A program made the position numbers and the translations under genes. Below, in pieces: positions 9,555 to 17,500 of a stretch of 56,310 nucleotides of DNA (the first letter of the stretch is position 1; every line of letters begins with the position of its first letter). The notes beneath the pieces are model-generated. The model saw only the letters and a list, made by a program, of their open reading frames with translations. It had not been told where the DNA came from and ran no database searches. The DNA is from an uncultured bacterium (lineage in GTDB: Bacteria > Bacillota > Clostridia > Oscillospirales > Oscillospiraceae): NCBI GenBank assembly GCA_947176765.1, contig CAMWRX010000010.1, positions 1 through 56,310 on the forward strand, given 5' to 3'.

Positions 9555-10184
9555 TTAACCCTCTTTTTCCGTCAGGATGAAGCTGACGTACTCCCGGCGG
9601 TGATCTTCCAGATACACAACCAACTCATAAAATCCCTCGCGGTTGGCGATGCGCTGTACGGCGCGGGTGTCCAGCATGTTGGTCTCGCCGGAGTCCCGGA
9701 TGGCCATGATTTGCTCCCGTACCACTCTGTCCATATGTAAACCTCTTTGGGAAATTTCCGCAGCTTGGTACAAAATTTTGGTGTCAAATCCGGCGCTCTG
9801 GTAGCCTTGGAAGATGGTGTCATAGTAGCTCACCGAGGGTATGCCGTAGGGGTGTCCGGCCTCGTTCATGATGTAGGCCATCGCGCAGACCCTCTTGTCG
9901 TTCACAGCCACCTGTAAAGTCTCTTTGCGATAGAGGAACGGAAAGCCCTCATAGCGATCCAGCGCCAGTTCATCGCTCGGCTGAATCCGCCACGCCAGCA
10001 CAGGCACAGAATAATCCTTGTCCTGCTCAATAGTAGCTACGGCATTGTGCGCTCCACCCCGGAAGCGCAACCTCCAGCCGTCAAGTATAGCTTTGCCTAC
10101 CACCTCCGCTGAGGGACAGCGAAGCCTCATCTGTTCCAGATTGAGGTTAGAGCCGTAGGCGATGTACAGTTTTTCTTTACTCAT
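9555..10184 (-). CDS. Gamma-glutamylcyclotransferase-like (AIG2/GGCT) protein
   Basis: 209 residues. The family signature is at the N-terminus, IAYGSNLNLEQM, and the catalytic acid is Glu79 in DRYEGFP. GGCT enzymes release an amine or amino acid from gamma-glutamyl linkages while forming 5-oxoproline. Here the domain covers about the first 120 residues; the rest (HMDRVVREQIMAIRDSGETN) is an extra C-terminal part. The ATG at 10184 lies in ATGAGTAA, overlapping the amidoligase stop, so translation is coupled. Amidoligase plus GGCT pairs have been described in comparative genomic work on amidoligases as make-and-break partners for an isopeptide-type bond. Confidence 0.82.
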   Translation of the reverse strand: MSKEKLYIAYGSNLNLEQMRLRCPSAEVVGKAILDGWRLRFRGGAHNAVATIEQDKDYSVPVLAWRIQPSDELALDRYEGFPFLYRKETLQVAVNDKRVCAMAYIMNEAGHPYGIPSVSYYDTIFQGYQSAGFDTKILYQAAEISQRGLHMDRVVREQIMAIRDSGETNMLDTRAVQRIANREGFYELVVYLEDHRREYVSFILTEKEG

Positions 10185-11124
10185 GGTCGTGTCCTCCGTT
10201 TCCGATATGACTGCGCACATTTTCCCGGGAGCCATAGCGCCAAGCGGCGTTGCCGCTGAGATGCTGATAAAGATGTTCCCGGCAGTTCTTGAACTCTGGG
10301 CCGATGAACCCGATCCGGTTGAGATAGACCCGCATAGCGAACTTTTCATTTTCCTCCTGTACTTTCCGATAACTGGCACTTTTCTGGGTTATGGCTTGGT
10401 GGTTCAGAGCCAGCGCCAGTACGATATATGCCCGGATTTTCCCGGCATGAAAAGTGCCGTTAAAGCCCCGAAGCTCCACAGTGTGATGCCCGTGGAAAAA
10501 ACTGTGCAGATTGAGAAAATGATAGCGACTGTTGTGGTAGTGCCGACTGCGGTTTCCCCGATAGCCTTCATACCAGATGTTCTCAATCTGGGCGAAGGTG
10601 GCGGGCTTGGCCCGGTTCATACGCTCCACCAGGTATGCGTCCATCTTTTTGCAGTAACGCATCCGCTCTGGCTCAATTTGCAGAGCCTTGTAGAACAGAT
10701 CGTTATGACTGGCGATAATGTTCACAAAATTGCGGATACTCCGAGGGGTGTGGTTGGAGCCGTCCAGGTGGATGTGGATACCGCAGGAGTGATTGGTGAA
10801 TCCGCCCGCTTTGCGTAAGCTGCGCACCAGCTTTTGTAACCGATCGATGTCCTTCCGGTAACGCAGGATGGGGCTGACCAACTCCACGCTATATTCATCG
10901 GTTGCGGTAACAGTCCGCCCCCGTTCTTTGCGCTGGCAGACAATGCTACCGTCGTACATGAACTTCCAGATCCGTCCGTCCAGCGCCGTGACTTCGTAGG
11001 TGTCGTAATGGTCGCCAAGGGTGATAAGCGACACGCTGCCCAGAAACTCTGCGGCGATTTTCGCAGCCTGACACCGGGTAATGCCTGTAAACTCTACCTC
11101 GATGCCGAATTTATTGGTAAACAT
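10177..11124 (-). CDS. Glutamine-synthetase-like amidoligase (Amidoligase_2 family)
   Basis: 315 residues. Conserved amidoligase features appear in order: FGIEVEFTG (Glu9 and Glu11, probable metal/ATP ligands), SVELVSPIL, SCGIHIHLDG, YHFLNLHS and VELRGFNGT. These proteins are predicted to ligate an amine to a carboxylate with ATP. The start at 11124 has GGAGG nine bases upstream; an upstream in-frame ATG at 11145 lacks one. The last ~50 residues (NEKFAMRVYLNRIGFIG, GNAAWRYG) recur in the protein encoded at 8822-9553. It is the first gene of the operon; no promoter is obvious. Substrate unknown. Confidence 0.82.
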   Translation of the reverse strand: MFTNKFGIEVEFTGITRCQAAKIAAEFLGSVSLITLGDHYDTYEVTALDGRIWKFMYDGSIVCQRKERGRTVTATDEYSVELVSPILRYRKDIDRLQKLVRSLRKAGGFTNHSCGIHIHLDGSNHTPRSIRNFVNIIASHNDLFYKALQIEPERMRYCKKMDAYLVERMNRAKPATFAQIENIWYEGYRGNRSRHYHNSRYHFLNLHSFFHGHHTVELRGFNGTFHAGKIRAYIVLALALNHQAITQKSASYRKVQEENEKFAMRVYLNRIGFIGPEFKNCREHLYQHLSGNAAWRYGSRENVRSHIGNGGHDHE

Positions 11125-11400
11125 ATTGACTTGCCCTCCTTCCATTTTTTGTTTGTTCAGAGGGCATCCACAGATGCGCCTCTAAACGAATGCGCACTGT
11201 GGCCGTCTGATTTGTCTACCTTGTGTCTAAATTTTTGCCTCCTTTCTTGCTTCGTATTTCCGCTGGCGGCGGTCGTCCAATGGCGATATGGACAACCACC
11301 GCTTTGCGGAAACACTTTTATAGGGAATGGTCGGCCTGTGCCCGCGGGCAACGACGAACGACCGATCTGTTGCTACCCAGTCTGGATGCGGACGGCGCTA

Positions 11401-11595
11401 TCAGGTCACACCAGCCCCTTCACTGTCACTGGAATCCATCATAGAGGCCTTTTCCTCTGCTTCCTTCTGCTGTGCGATGCTGATCGCAACCGCAATCAAA
11501 GCCCGCCCCAGTTTTTCTATATCGGGGTTGTCCCGGAACTCTGGTGTCACCCGTACATCGTGGGAAGCCATTGGTCGTCCACGTTTTTTATCCAT
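11401..11595 (-). CDS. Small hypothetical protein of a mobile element
   Basis: 64 residues starting MDKKRGRPMASHDVRVTPEF. AAAGGAG precedes the start, at good spacing. A basic RGRP start followed by an amphipathic helix resembles small accessory proteins in conjugative elements; I recognise no function. The stretch 11125-11400 upstream of the amidoligase shows no supported gene, and 11596-11714 holds only the leader of the next operon. Confidence 0.5.
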   Translation of the reverse strand: MDKKRGRPMASHDVRVTPEFRDNPDIEKLGRALIAVAISIAQQKEAEEKASMMDSSDSEGAGVT

Positions 11596-11714
11596 CTGGC
11601 TTCTCCTTTCCTGCCTTTTCTGGCGATTTAAGGAGGTTTTGGATGATTTTCTCTAGCATAATGTCCCTCCATCTCCGCCATGGCAAATGACATTTGAAAT
11701 AGGAGGAGAACATC

Positions 11715-13190
11715 ATGAAAAACATCCCTGATGTCAAGCTGGGCCTCATCGCCGTCTCCCGGGACTGCTTCCCCATCGCCCTGAGCGAGAAACGCCGCGC
11801 CGCCATCGCCGCCGCTTACGAGGGTGAGCTGTACGAGTGCCCCGCTACGGTGGAAAACGAGCTGGATATGCTCAAGGCCGTGGCCGATGTGAAGGCCGCC
11901 GACTGCAATGCCCTGATTGTGTTCCTGGGCAATTTCGGCCCCGAGACCCCCGAGACACTGATTGCTAAAAACTTCGACGGCCCCTGTATGTTCGTGGCCG
12001 CCGCCGAGGGGGACGGCGACCTCATCAACGGCCGGGGCGACGCCTACTGCGGGATGCTCAACTGCTCCTATAACCTGGGGATGCGCCACCTCAAAGGCTA
12101 CATCCCCGAGTACCCCGTGGGTACCGCCCAGGATATTGCTACCATGATCGCGGAATTCGTCCCCATCGCCCGGGCGGTCATCGGCGTGCGGAACTTAAAA
12201 ATCATCACCTTCGGCCCCCGGCCCCAGGACTTCTTCGCCTGCAACGCCCCCATCAAGGGCCTGTACGAGATCGGCGTGGAGATCGAGGAGAATTCCGAGC
12301 TTGATCTGCTGGTGAGCTACAAGGAGCACGCGGGCGATCCCCGCATTCCCGAGGTCTGCGCCGATATGAAGGCGGAAATGGGTGAGGGGCGTTACTACGA
12401 CGACCTTCTGGCCCGGATGGCCCAGTTCGAGCTGACCCTGTTGGACTGGGCGGAGAACCACAAGGGCTCCCGGAAATACGTGGCCTTCGCTGACAAGTGC
12501 TGGCCCGCCTTCCCCAGCCAGTTCGGGTTCGAGCCCTGCTACGTCAACTCCCGTCTGGCCGCCCAAGGCATCCCCGTGGCCTGCGAGGTGGACATCTACG
12601 GCGCACTATCCGAGTATATCGGCGCGTGTGTCAGCGGCGATGCGGTGACCCTGCTGGACATCAATAACTCCGTCCCCACCCAGATGTGGGAGGAGCAGAT
12701 CTGCGGCAAGCACGACTACGCCCTCACCGACACCTTCATGGGTTTCCACTGCGGCAACACCCCCGCCTGCAAGCTGTGCGCCGACCGTGCGGTGAAGTAC
12801 CAGCTCATCCAGCACCGCCTGCTGGAGCCCCAAGACAGCGACCCCGACTTCACACGCGGCACCCTGGAGGCGGACATCGCCCCCTCCGATATCACCTTCT
12901 ACCGTCTTCAGTGCGACAGCGACGGCAATCTGCGCTCCTACATCGCCCAGGGCGAGGTGCTGCCCGTCAAGACCGGCAGCTTCGGCGGCATCGGCGTGTT
13001 CGCCATTCATGAGATGGGCCGGTTCTATCGCCATGTCCTCATCCAGAAGCGTTACCCCCACCACGGGGCGGTGACCTTTGGTCACTACGGCAAGGCGCTG
13101 TTTGAGGTATTCAAGTTCTTGGGCGTCCAGGACATCGCATATAACCAGCCCAAATCCTTGCCCTATCCTACCGAGAACCCCTGGGGTTGA
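11715..13190 (+). CDS. L-fucose/L-arabinose isomerase superfamily protein
   Basis: 491 residues. It has the FucI/AraA layout: an N-terminal part with VKLGLIAVSRDCFP and NALIVFLGNFGPET, then AAAEGDGDLINGRGDAYCG, and a C-terminal catalytic part with VACEVDIYGALSEYI and LLDINNSVP, whose acids would bind Mn2+. It ends with GSFGGIGVFAIHEMGRFYRH. The likely reaction is aldose-ketose isomerisation. Because the next genes are a sugar kinase and a clear AraD, L-arabinose to L-ribulose is more likely than fucose; the neighbours, not the sequence, suggest this. A strong GGAGGAG precedes the ATG. No promoter or regulator is evident nearby. Confidence 0.8.
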   Translation: MKNIPDVKLGLIAVSRDCFPIALSEKRRAAIAAAYEGELYECPATVENELDMLKAVADVKAADCNALIVFLGNFGPETPETLIAKNFDGPCMFVAAAEGDGDLINGRGDAYCGMLNCSYNLGMRHLKGYIPEYPVGTAQDIATMIAEFVPIARAVIGVRNLKIITFGPRPQDFFACNAPIKGLYEIGVEIEENSELDLLVSYKEHAGDPRIPEVCADMKAEMGEGRYYDDLLARMAQFELTLLDWAENHKGSRKYVAFADKCWPAFPSQFGFEPCYVNSRLAAQGIPVACEVDIYGALSEYIGACVSGDAVTLLDINNSVPTQMWEEQICGKHDYALTDTFMGFHCGNTPACKLCADRAVKYQLIQHRLLEPQDSDPDFTRGTLEADIAPSDITFYRLQCDSDGNLRSYIAQGEVLPVKTGSFGGIGVFAIHEMGRFYRHVLIQKRYPHHGAVTFGHYGKALFEVFKFLGVQDIAYNQPKSLPYPTENPWG

Positions 13191-13195
13191 CGGCC

Positions 13196-14725
13196 ATGGA
13201 AAAGCTTTGTCTCGGTATCGAATTGGGCTCTACCCGCATCAAAGCGGTGGTCATCAGCGAACACCACGCCCCCGTATCCTCCGGGGATTACACCTGGGCC
13301 AGCAACTACGAGAACGGCGTGTGGACATACTCCCTGGATGAGGTGTGGGCAGGACTGAAAGCGGCGCTATCCGGGGTAAAAGGACGGAAAAGTATCTGTG
13401 CCATGGGCGTGTCCGCCATGATGCACGGCTACCTGGCCTTCGACAAGGACTGGAACCTGCTCACCCCCTTCCGCACCTGGCAGAACACCATCACCGGGCC
13501 CGCGGCGGCGGAGCTGACCGCCCTGTTCGGTTTCAACATCCCCCAGCGGTGGAGCATTGCCCACCTTTACCAAGCGGTGCTGAACGGGGAGGATCACGTC
13601 CCCCAGATCGCCCACATCACCACGTTGGCGGGGTACGTCCACTATATGCTCACCGGGGTCAACGCCATCGGTGTGGGCGAAGCCTCCGGGATGTTTCCCA
13701 TTGACAGCAAGTCCCTGGACTATGACGGCGAGCTGCTGCAAAAGTTCAACGGCCTGGTGGCGGAACGAGGCCTGCCCTGGACGCTGGCGGATATCCTACC
13801 CGCAGTCCTCCCCGCCGGCGCGGACGCGGGCAGTCTCACCGAAGCGGGCGCGGTCCTGCTGGACAACCTGCTCTCCCCCGGCATCCCTTTCGCCCCCGCA
13901 GAGGGCGATGCGGGCACCGGCATGACCGCCACCAATGCGGTGGCCCCCCGGACGGGCAACGTGTCGGCGGGCACGTCCATCTTCTCCATGGTGGTGCTGG
14001 AACAGCCGCTGTCCAAGGTCTATGAGGAGATCGACTTGGTGACTACCCCCACCGGCGCACCCGTAGCCATGGTACATTGCAATAACTGCACCAATGACAC
14101 CAATGCCTGGATCAAGATATTATATGAGACGGCGGAACTGTTTGGGGCCGAGCCCAGCATAAGCGAGCTGTTCACGCGGCTTTATAAAAAAAGCCTGGAC
14201 GGCGACCCGGACTGCGGCGGCATCACCGTCTGCAACTACTTGGCGGGCGAGGGCGTCACCCACATGGACGAGGGCCGCCCCCTGGTGGTTCGTACCCCGG
14301 AGGCGAAATTCACCCTGGCCAACTTCTTCCGTGCCCAGCTCTACTCCACCATGGCGACCCTGAAAATCGGCATGGACATTCTGGCAGCGGAGGGCGTTGC
14401 CATCGACTCACTCACCGGCCACGGCGGGCTGTTCAAGACCCCAGGGGTGGGGCAGAAATACATGGCCGCGGCCTGTAACGCCCCGGTCACCTGCATGGAC
14501 ACTGCCGGGGAGGGCGGCCCCTACGGCATGGCCCTGCTGGCGGCGTACCGGGCTTGGAAGCCCAACGGCGAGACGCTGGAGGCTTACCTAAACCACCGCG
14601 TGTTTGCCGGGGTATCCGGCGCCACCGTCCAACCGGACGGGGAAACCGTGGCGGGCTTCAACGCCTATATGGGACGGTACAAAGCCCTGTTAGAAGTGGA
14701 ACGCAAAATCGTGGAGGTGCTGTAA
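13196..14725 (+). CDS. FGGY-family carbohydrate kinase (probable ribulokinase role)
   Basis: 509 residues. The actin-like ATPase fold shows in the N-terminal phosphate-binding strand LCLGIELGSTRIKAVV. The substrate-binding region FRTWQNTITGPAAAELTALF follows, then GNVSAGTSIFSMVVLE and the C-terminal DSLTGHGGLFKTPGVGQ. The family phosphorylates ketoses; within this operon L-ribulose is the natural candidate, giving L-ribulose-5-phosphate for AraD. The ATG at 13196 is five bases after the isomerase stop. A TTG at 13187 in the same frame would overlap that stop and is less likely. The stop TAA is directly followed by the araD ATG. Confidence 0.88.
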   Translation: MEKLCLGIELGSTRIKAVVISEHHAPVSSGDYTWASNYENGVWTYSLDEVWAGLKAALSGVKGRKSICAMGVSAMMHGYLAFDKDWNLLTPFRTWQNTITGPAAAELTALFGFNIPQRWSIAHLYQAVLNGEDHVPQIAHITTLAGYVHYMLTGVNAIGVGEASGMFPIDSKSLDYDGELLQKFNGLVAERGLPWTLADILPAVLPAGADAGSLTEAGAVLLDNLLSPGIPFAPAEGDAGTGMTATNAVAPRTGNVSAGTSIFSMVVLEQPLSKVYEEIDLVTTPTGAPVAMVHCNNCTNDTNAWIKILYETAELFGAEPSISELFTRLYKKSLDGDPDCGGITVCNYLAGEGVTHMDEGRPLVVRTPEAKFTLANFFRAQLYSTMATLKIGMDILAAEGVAIDSLTGHGGLFKTPGVGQKYMAAACNAPVTCMDTAGEGGPYGMALLAAYRAWKPNGETLEAYLNHRVFAGVSGATVQPDGETVAGFNAYMGRYKALLEVERKIVEVL

Positions 14726-15424
14726 ATGCTGGAAGAATTGAAACGGCAGGTGCTGGAAGCAAACCTTTTACTGCCGAAACATGGTCTGGTCACCTTCACC
14801 TGGGGCAATGTGTCCGGCGTGGATCGTGAAAAGGGCCTGATGGTCATCAAGCCCTCCGGGGTGGAGTACGACGGCATGACTGCCGAGGACATGGTGGTAG
14901 TCAGCCTGGAAACTGGCGAAGTGGTGGAGGGCAAGTGGAAACCCTCCAGCGACACTAAAACCCACCTGGAGCTGTACAAGGCGTTCCCAGGGATTGGCGG
15001 CATCGTCCACACCCACAGCCCCCATGCGGTGGCCTGGGCCCAAGCGGCAGAGGACATCCCCTGCTTCGGCACCACCCATGCCGACTACTTCTACGGTTCC
15101 ATCCCCTGTACCCGCCAGTTGACCCGAGAGGAGCTGGAGGAGGACTACGAGAAAAACACAGGCGTGGTTATCGTGGAGACCTTCCGGGAGCGGTGCATTG
15201 AGCCGTCTGCCGTTCCCGGCGTGATCTGCGCCAGCCACGGCCCCTTCACCTGGGGCAGGGACGCGGCCCAGGCGGTGTACCATGCAGTGGTGCTGGAGGA
15301 AGTAGCCAAAATGGCCATCCTCACCCGGCAGGTGCGGCCCTCTGCCGTGCCGACCCCCCAGCGTATCCAGGACAAACACTACTTCCGCAAGCATGGCCCC
15401 AGCGCCTACTACGGACAAATGTAA
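14726..15424 (+). CDS. araD: L-ribulose-5-phosphate 4-epimerase
   Basis: 232 residues, the normal length. It resembles E. coli AraD along its whole length: [56 protein letters not shown], the zinc pair in [23 protein letters not shown], and SHGPFTWG with the third zinc histidine, ending AYYGQM. It converts L-ribulose-5-phosphate to D-xylulose-5-phosphate through retro-aldol chemistry, feeding the pentose phosphate or phosphoketolase route. It starts immediately after the kinase stop and is followed by a strong terminator, so it closes the operon. This is the most specific clue to the pathway. Confidence 0.95.
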   Translation: MLEELKRQVLEANLLLPKHGLVTFTWGNVSGVDREKGLMVIKPSGVEYDGMTAEDMVVVSLETGEVVEGKWKPSSDTKTHLELYKAFPGIGGIVHTHSPHAVAWAQAAEDIPCFGTTHADYFYGSIPCTRQLTREELEEDYEKNTGVVIVETFRERCIEPSAVPGVICASHGPFTWGRDAAQAVYHAVVLEEVAKMAILTRQVRPSAVPTPQRIQDKHYFRKHGPSAYYGQM

Positions 15425-15610
15425 AAATACTTTTTGGGCTTATCTTTCGGTAGACCAGGAAGCAATATTTGTCGTTCTCCGATTTTATTATAATAGCTGC
15501 TATGGCAATAAATGCTTTACTGGGAGCTATCTTTAGCCAAGACGGCTCCACAGTCACTCACTGATATGCCCCCAGATAAACCCTACAATCACTTAGACAT
15601 ATCCCCTCCA

Positions 15611-15650
15611 AAAGGTGTGCAAATGGCAAGGCCATTTGCACACCTTTTTT
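15611..15650 (+). terminator. Terminator of the arabinose-type operon
   Basis: A perfect 17-bp stem (15611-15627 with 15631-15647) with a 3-base loop and a T6 tail at 15645-15650. It is an unusually strong intrinsic terminator. Within the gap 15425-15796, it and the next hairpin are the only structures seen. Confidence 0.92.
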
Positions 15651-15651
15651 A

Positions 15652-15720
15652 TTCGACACCTTTCTTCACGGCCCGACAAAGCATCCCATTGGGCCGTGAA
15701 GAAAGGTGTCGAACCTTTTT
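15652..15720 (+). terminator. Second giant hairpin with T tail
   Basis: A perfect 23-bp stem (15652-15674 with 15691-15713), a 16-base loop and T5 at 15716-15720. It begins one base after the previous terminator's T tail. It may be a second terminator, or an inverted repeat left by an insertion. Confidence 0.75.
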
Positions 15721-15796
15721 ACCCCACTGCCGGGGGCCTCCGCTTCTGAAATCAAGCTTTTCACACCAGATTTCAGAAGAACAGGAGGTCTGCCCT

Positions 15797-16039
15797 ATGG
15801 CAGAAGGAAAAGAATGTTATATCCGGGTGCGTGGTACGCTTGTTGCCGTAACGCCCGACGTTTATCATGTTTGCCACCAAACCAACAACGCCATGAAACA
15901 GGCAAACGCTAACATTGACTTCTGCGGCATCCGCAACCTGCTCCACCTGTTGTCTGGGCAGGGCTTCACTGAGAATGAGCTGAAAAAGATCGCGGACAGG
16001 ATCGCCCGGAGTACAGGGGCGGACATCATTTTTTGTTGA
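15797..16039 (+). CDS. Small conjugative-element protein
   Basis: 80 residues starting MAEGKECYIRVRGTLVAVTP, with AGGAGG eight bases before the ATG. The first half resembles the start of small sigma-like regulators of Tn1549-type elements (the IRV-G-LV-V-VY pattern). The second half, LSGQGFTENELKKIADRIA then TGADIIFC, resembles another small protein of these elements. I can place it as mobile-element DNA, but not give it a function. It is followed at once by a truncated recombinase. Confidence 0.55.
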   Translation: MAEGKECYIRVRGTLVAVTPDVYHVCHQTNNAMKQANANIDFCGIRNLLHLLSGQGFTENELKKIADRIARSTGADIIFC

Positions 16040-16116
16040 CTTTCACCACTTGGTTTTCATAGCTATTGGGGCCAAGATGTGGTAATGTATGTTGCTGACA
16101 GGAGGAGGTGCAGACC

Positions 16117-16587
16117 ATGAGCGGACAGCCCCAAACCAACGGAAATCTGGCCCTGAATGACAAAAAAGTCATCGTGATCGAGGCGGCTCCGAAGCCGGAG
16201 GCAGCAAAGCTCCGGGTTGCGGCGTACTGCCGGGTCAGCTCCGACTCCACCGACCAGCAGAACTCCTTCATGGCTCAGCTCAACTACTACACCACGCTGA
16301 TCGGCTCCAAGGAAAACTGGACGCTGGCGGATCTGTATGCCGATGAGGGCATTTCCGGCACCTCTGCCCAGAAGCGCCCGGACTTCCAGCGGCTCCTCTC
16401 GGACTGCCGCAGGGGGCGGGTGGATAAGGTGCTGGTCAAGTCCATCTCCCGCTTCGCCCGCAACACCAGGGACTGCCTGGAAACCGTCCGGGAGCTAAAG
16501 TCCATCGGTGTAGGTGTGTGCTTCGAGGAACAGCACATCGACACCTCCAACATGAGCGGCGAGCTTCTCACCACGGTAACGCCTTAG
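16117..16587 (+). pseudogene. Truncated serine recombinase (resolvase domain only)
   Basis: 156 residues, where the family needs ~500 or more. The catalytic domain is intact at first: LRVAAYCRVSSDSTDQQNSF (serine in RVSS), DEGISGTSAQKRPDFQRLL, and VKSISRFARNTRDCLETV. The protein then runs HIDTSNMSGELLTTVTP and stops. The downstream sequence is unrelated, and the DNA-binding recombinase and zinc domains are missing. GGAGGAGG precedes the ATG at 16117. This looks like one end of a lost conjugative transposon (TndX/Tn4451-like), deleted at about 16575. Confidence 0.85.
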
Positions 16588-16625
16588 TTCGGCGCATCCT
16601 TTTTGTCTATGTAACACAACCCCAT

Positions 16626-16676
16626 ATAATCCGAACCTTTTCCGATGGGAGGTGGGTTCGGATTATTGGTTTTCTT
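16626..16676 (+). terminator. Hairpin after the truncated recombinase
   Basis: A 12-bp stem (16626-16637 with 16655-16666, ATAATCCGAACC) and a 17-base loop, followed by TGGTTTTCTTT. It is probably a terminator that insulates the TetR promoter downstream. The rest of the gap 16588-16859 holds that promoter and nothing else I can see. Confidence 0.6.
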
Positions 16677-16748
16677 TGAGCAATACGAAAGCATTTGTTT
16701 CTGCAACGGGGTACAGCGCAAACCGATTCAGCATTTCAAAATATGGTA

Positions 16749-16777
16749 TTGACGCAACGTCAGAACGGACGTATACT
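16749..16777 (+). promoter_or_regulatory. Promoter and operator of tetR operon 1
   Basis: TTGACG (16749-16754), a 17-base spacer and TATACT (16772-16777). The palindrome TGACGCAACGTCA (16750-16762) overlaps the -35 box. It has the same form as the three sites before the second TetR gene at 18342-18398, so both operons probably answer to the same or cross-binding TetR proteins, with autorepression. Confidence 0.75.
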
Positions 16778-16859
16778 ATTTTGGCTGGCACCGCGTTAAA
16801 ATAAGATGCCGGTTAAATGATATTTCCGCTGGGAAATAGAGGAATTGAGGCGATATAAT

Positions 16860-17480
16860 ATGCCAAAAGGGTCTGTGGAACTGACAAATGCCCGGAAAGC
16901 AGAGATCATCAATGCCTGTGAAAAGCTGTACCAAACCATGAGTTTCAAAGAGATCACCATCAAAGAGATCGGCGCCGCCACCAGCTTTACCCGGACTTCC
17001 ATCTACAACTATTTCCAGACAAAGGAGGAAATCTTCCTTGCCTTGCTTCAGCGAGAATATGAGTTGTGGATTACCGGCTTGAAGAGTATGATAGAGCGGC
17101 ATAAAAAGCTGTCCGTGGATGAGTTTGCCGGGGAAATGGCACGGCTGCTGGAGGAGCGATCCCAGCTGTTGAAAATTATGTCCATGAACCACTACGACAT
17201 GGAGGAAAACAGCAGGCCGGAGCGTCTTTCCGAGTTCAAAACGGCATATGGGGAAGCCCTCCGGGTGGTAAGGGCGTGTCTGGATCAATACTTCCCCCAA
17301 ATGGCGGACGAGGATAAGCAGAATTTTATCTACACCTTTTTCCCCTTCATGTTCGGCATTTACCCCTATACCGTGGTGACGGAAAAGCAGCGAGCCGCGA
17401 TGGAAGAAGCAAAGGTAAACTACGTGTATATGACAATTTACGAAATATCGGCTTCCTGCATCAGGAAGCTGTTGAAATAA
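16860..17480 (+). CDS. TetR/AcrR family regulator (paralogue 1)
   Basis: 206 residues. The N-terminal helix-turn-helix is clear: IINACEKLYQTMSFKEITIK, then ATSFTRTSIYNYFQTKEEIF. The C-terminal ligand domain is all-helical and ends with a C-terminal part carrying YTVVTEKQRAAMEEA. The ATG at 16860 is preceded by GAGG. An upstream TTG at 16845 is possible but unneeded. It is closely related along its whole length to the regulator at 18422-19048 (SFKEITIKEI, FTRTSIYNYFQTKEEIFLAL, MSMN...DME, EKQR.AME). It leads a two-gene operon with the CMD-cupin protein and probably represses itself. The ligand is unknown. Confidence 0.92.
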   Translation: MPKGSVELTNARKAEIINACEKLYQTMSFKEITIKEIGAATSFTRTSIYNYFQTKEEIFLALLQREYELWITGLKSMIERHKKLSVDEFAGEMARLLEERSQLLKIMSMNHYDMEENSRPERLSEFKTAYGEALRVVRACLDQYFPQMADEDKQNFIYTFFPFMFGIYPYTVVTEKQRAAMEEAKVNYVYMTIYEISASCIRKLLK

Positions 17481-17500
17481 TCATTTTGGAGGTATACGAT

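Noticed and set aside
11157-11351. A 64-codon minus-strand frame between the amidoligase and the small element protein
   Set aside because: No ribosome site, no recognisable motif, and composition unlike the neighbouring genes.
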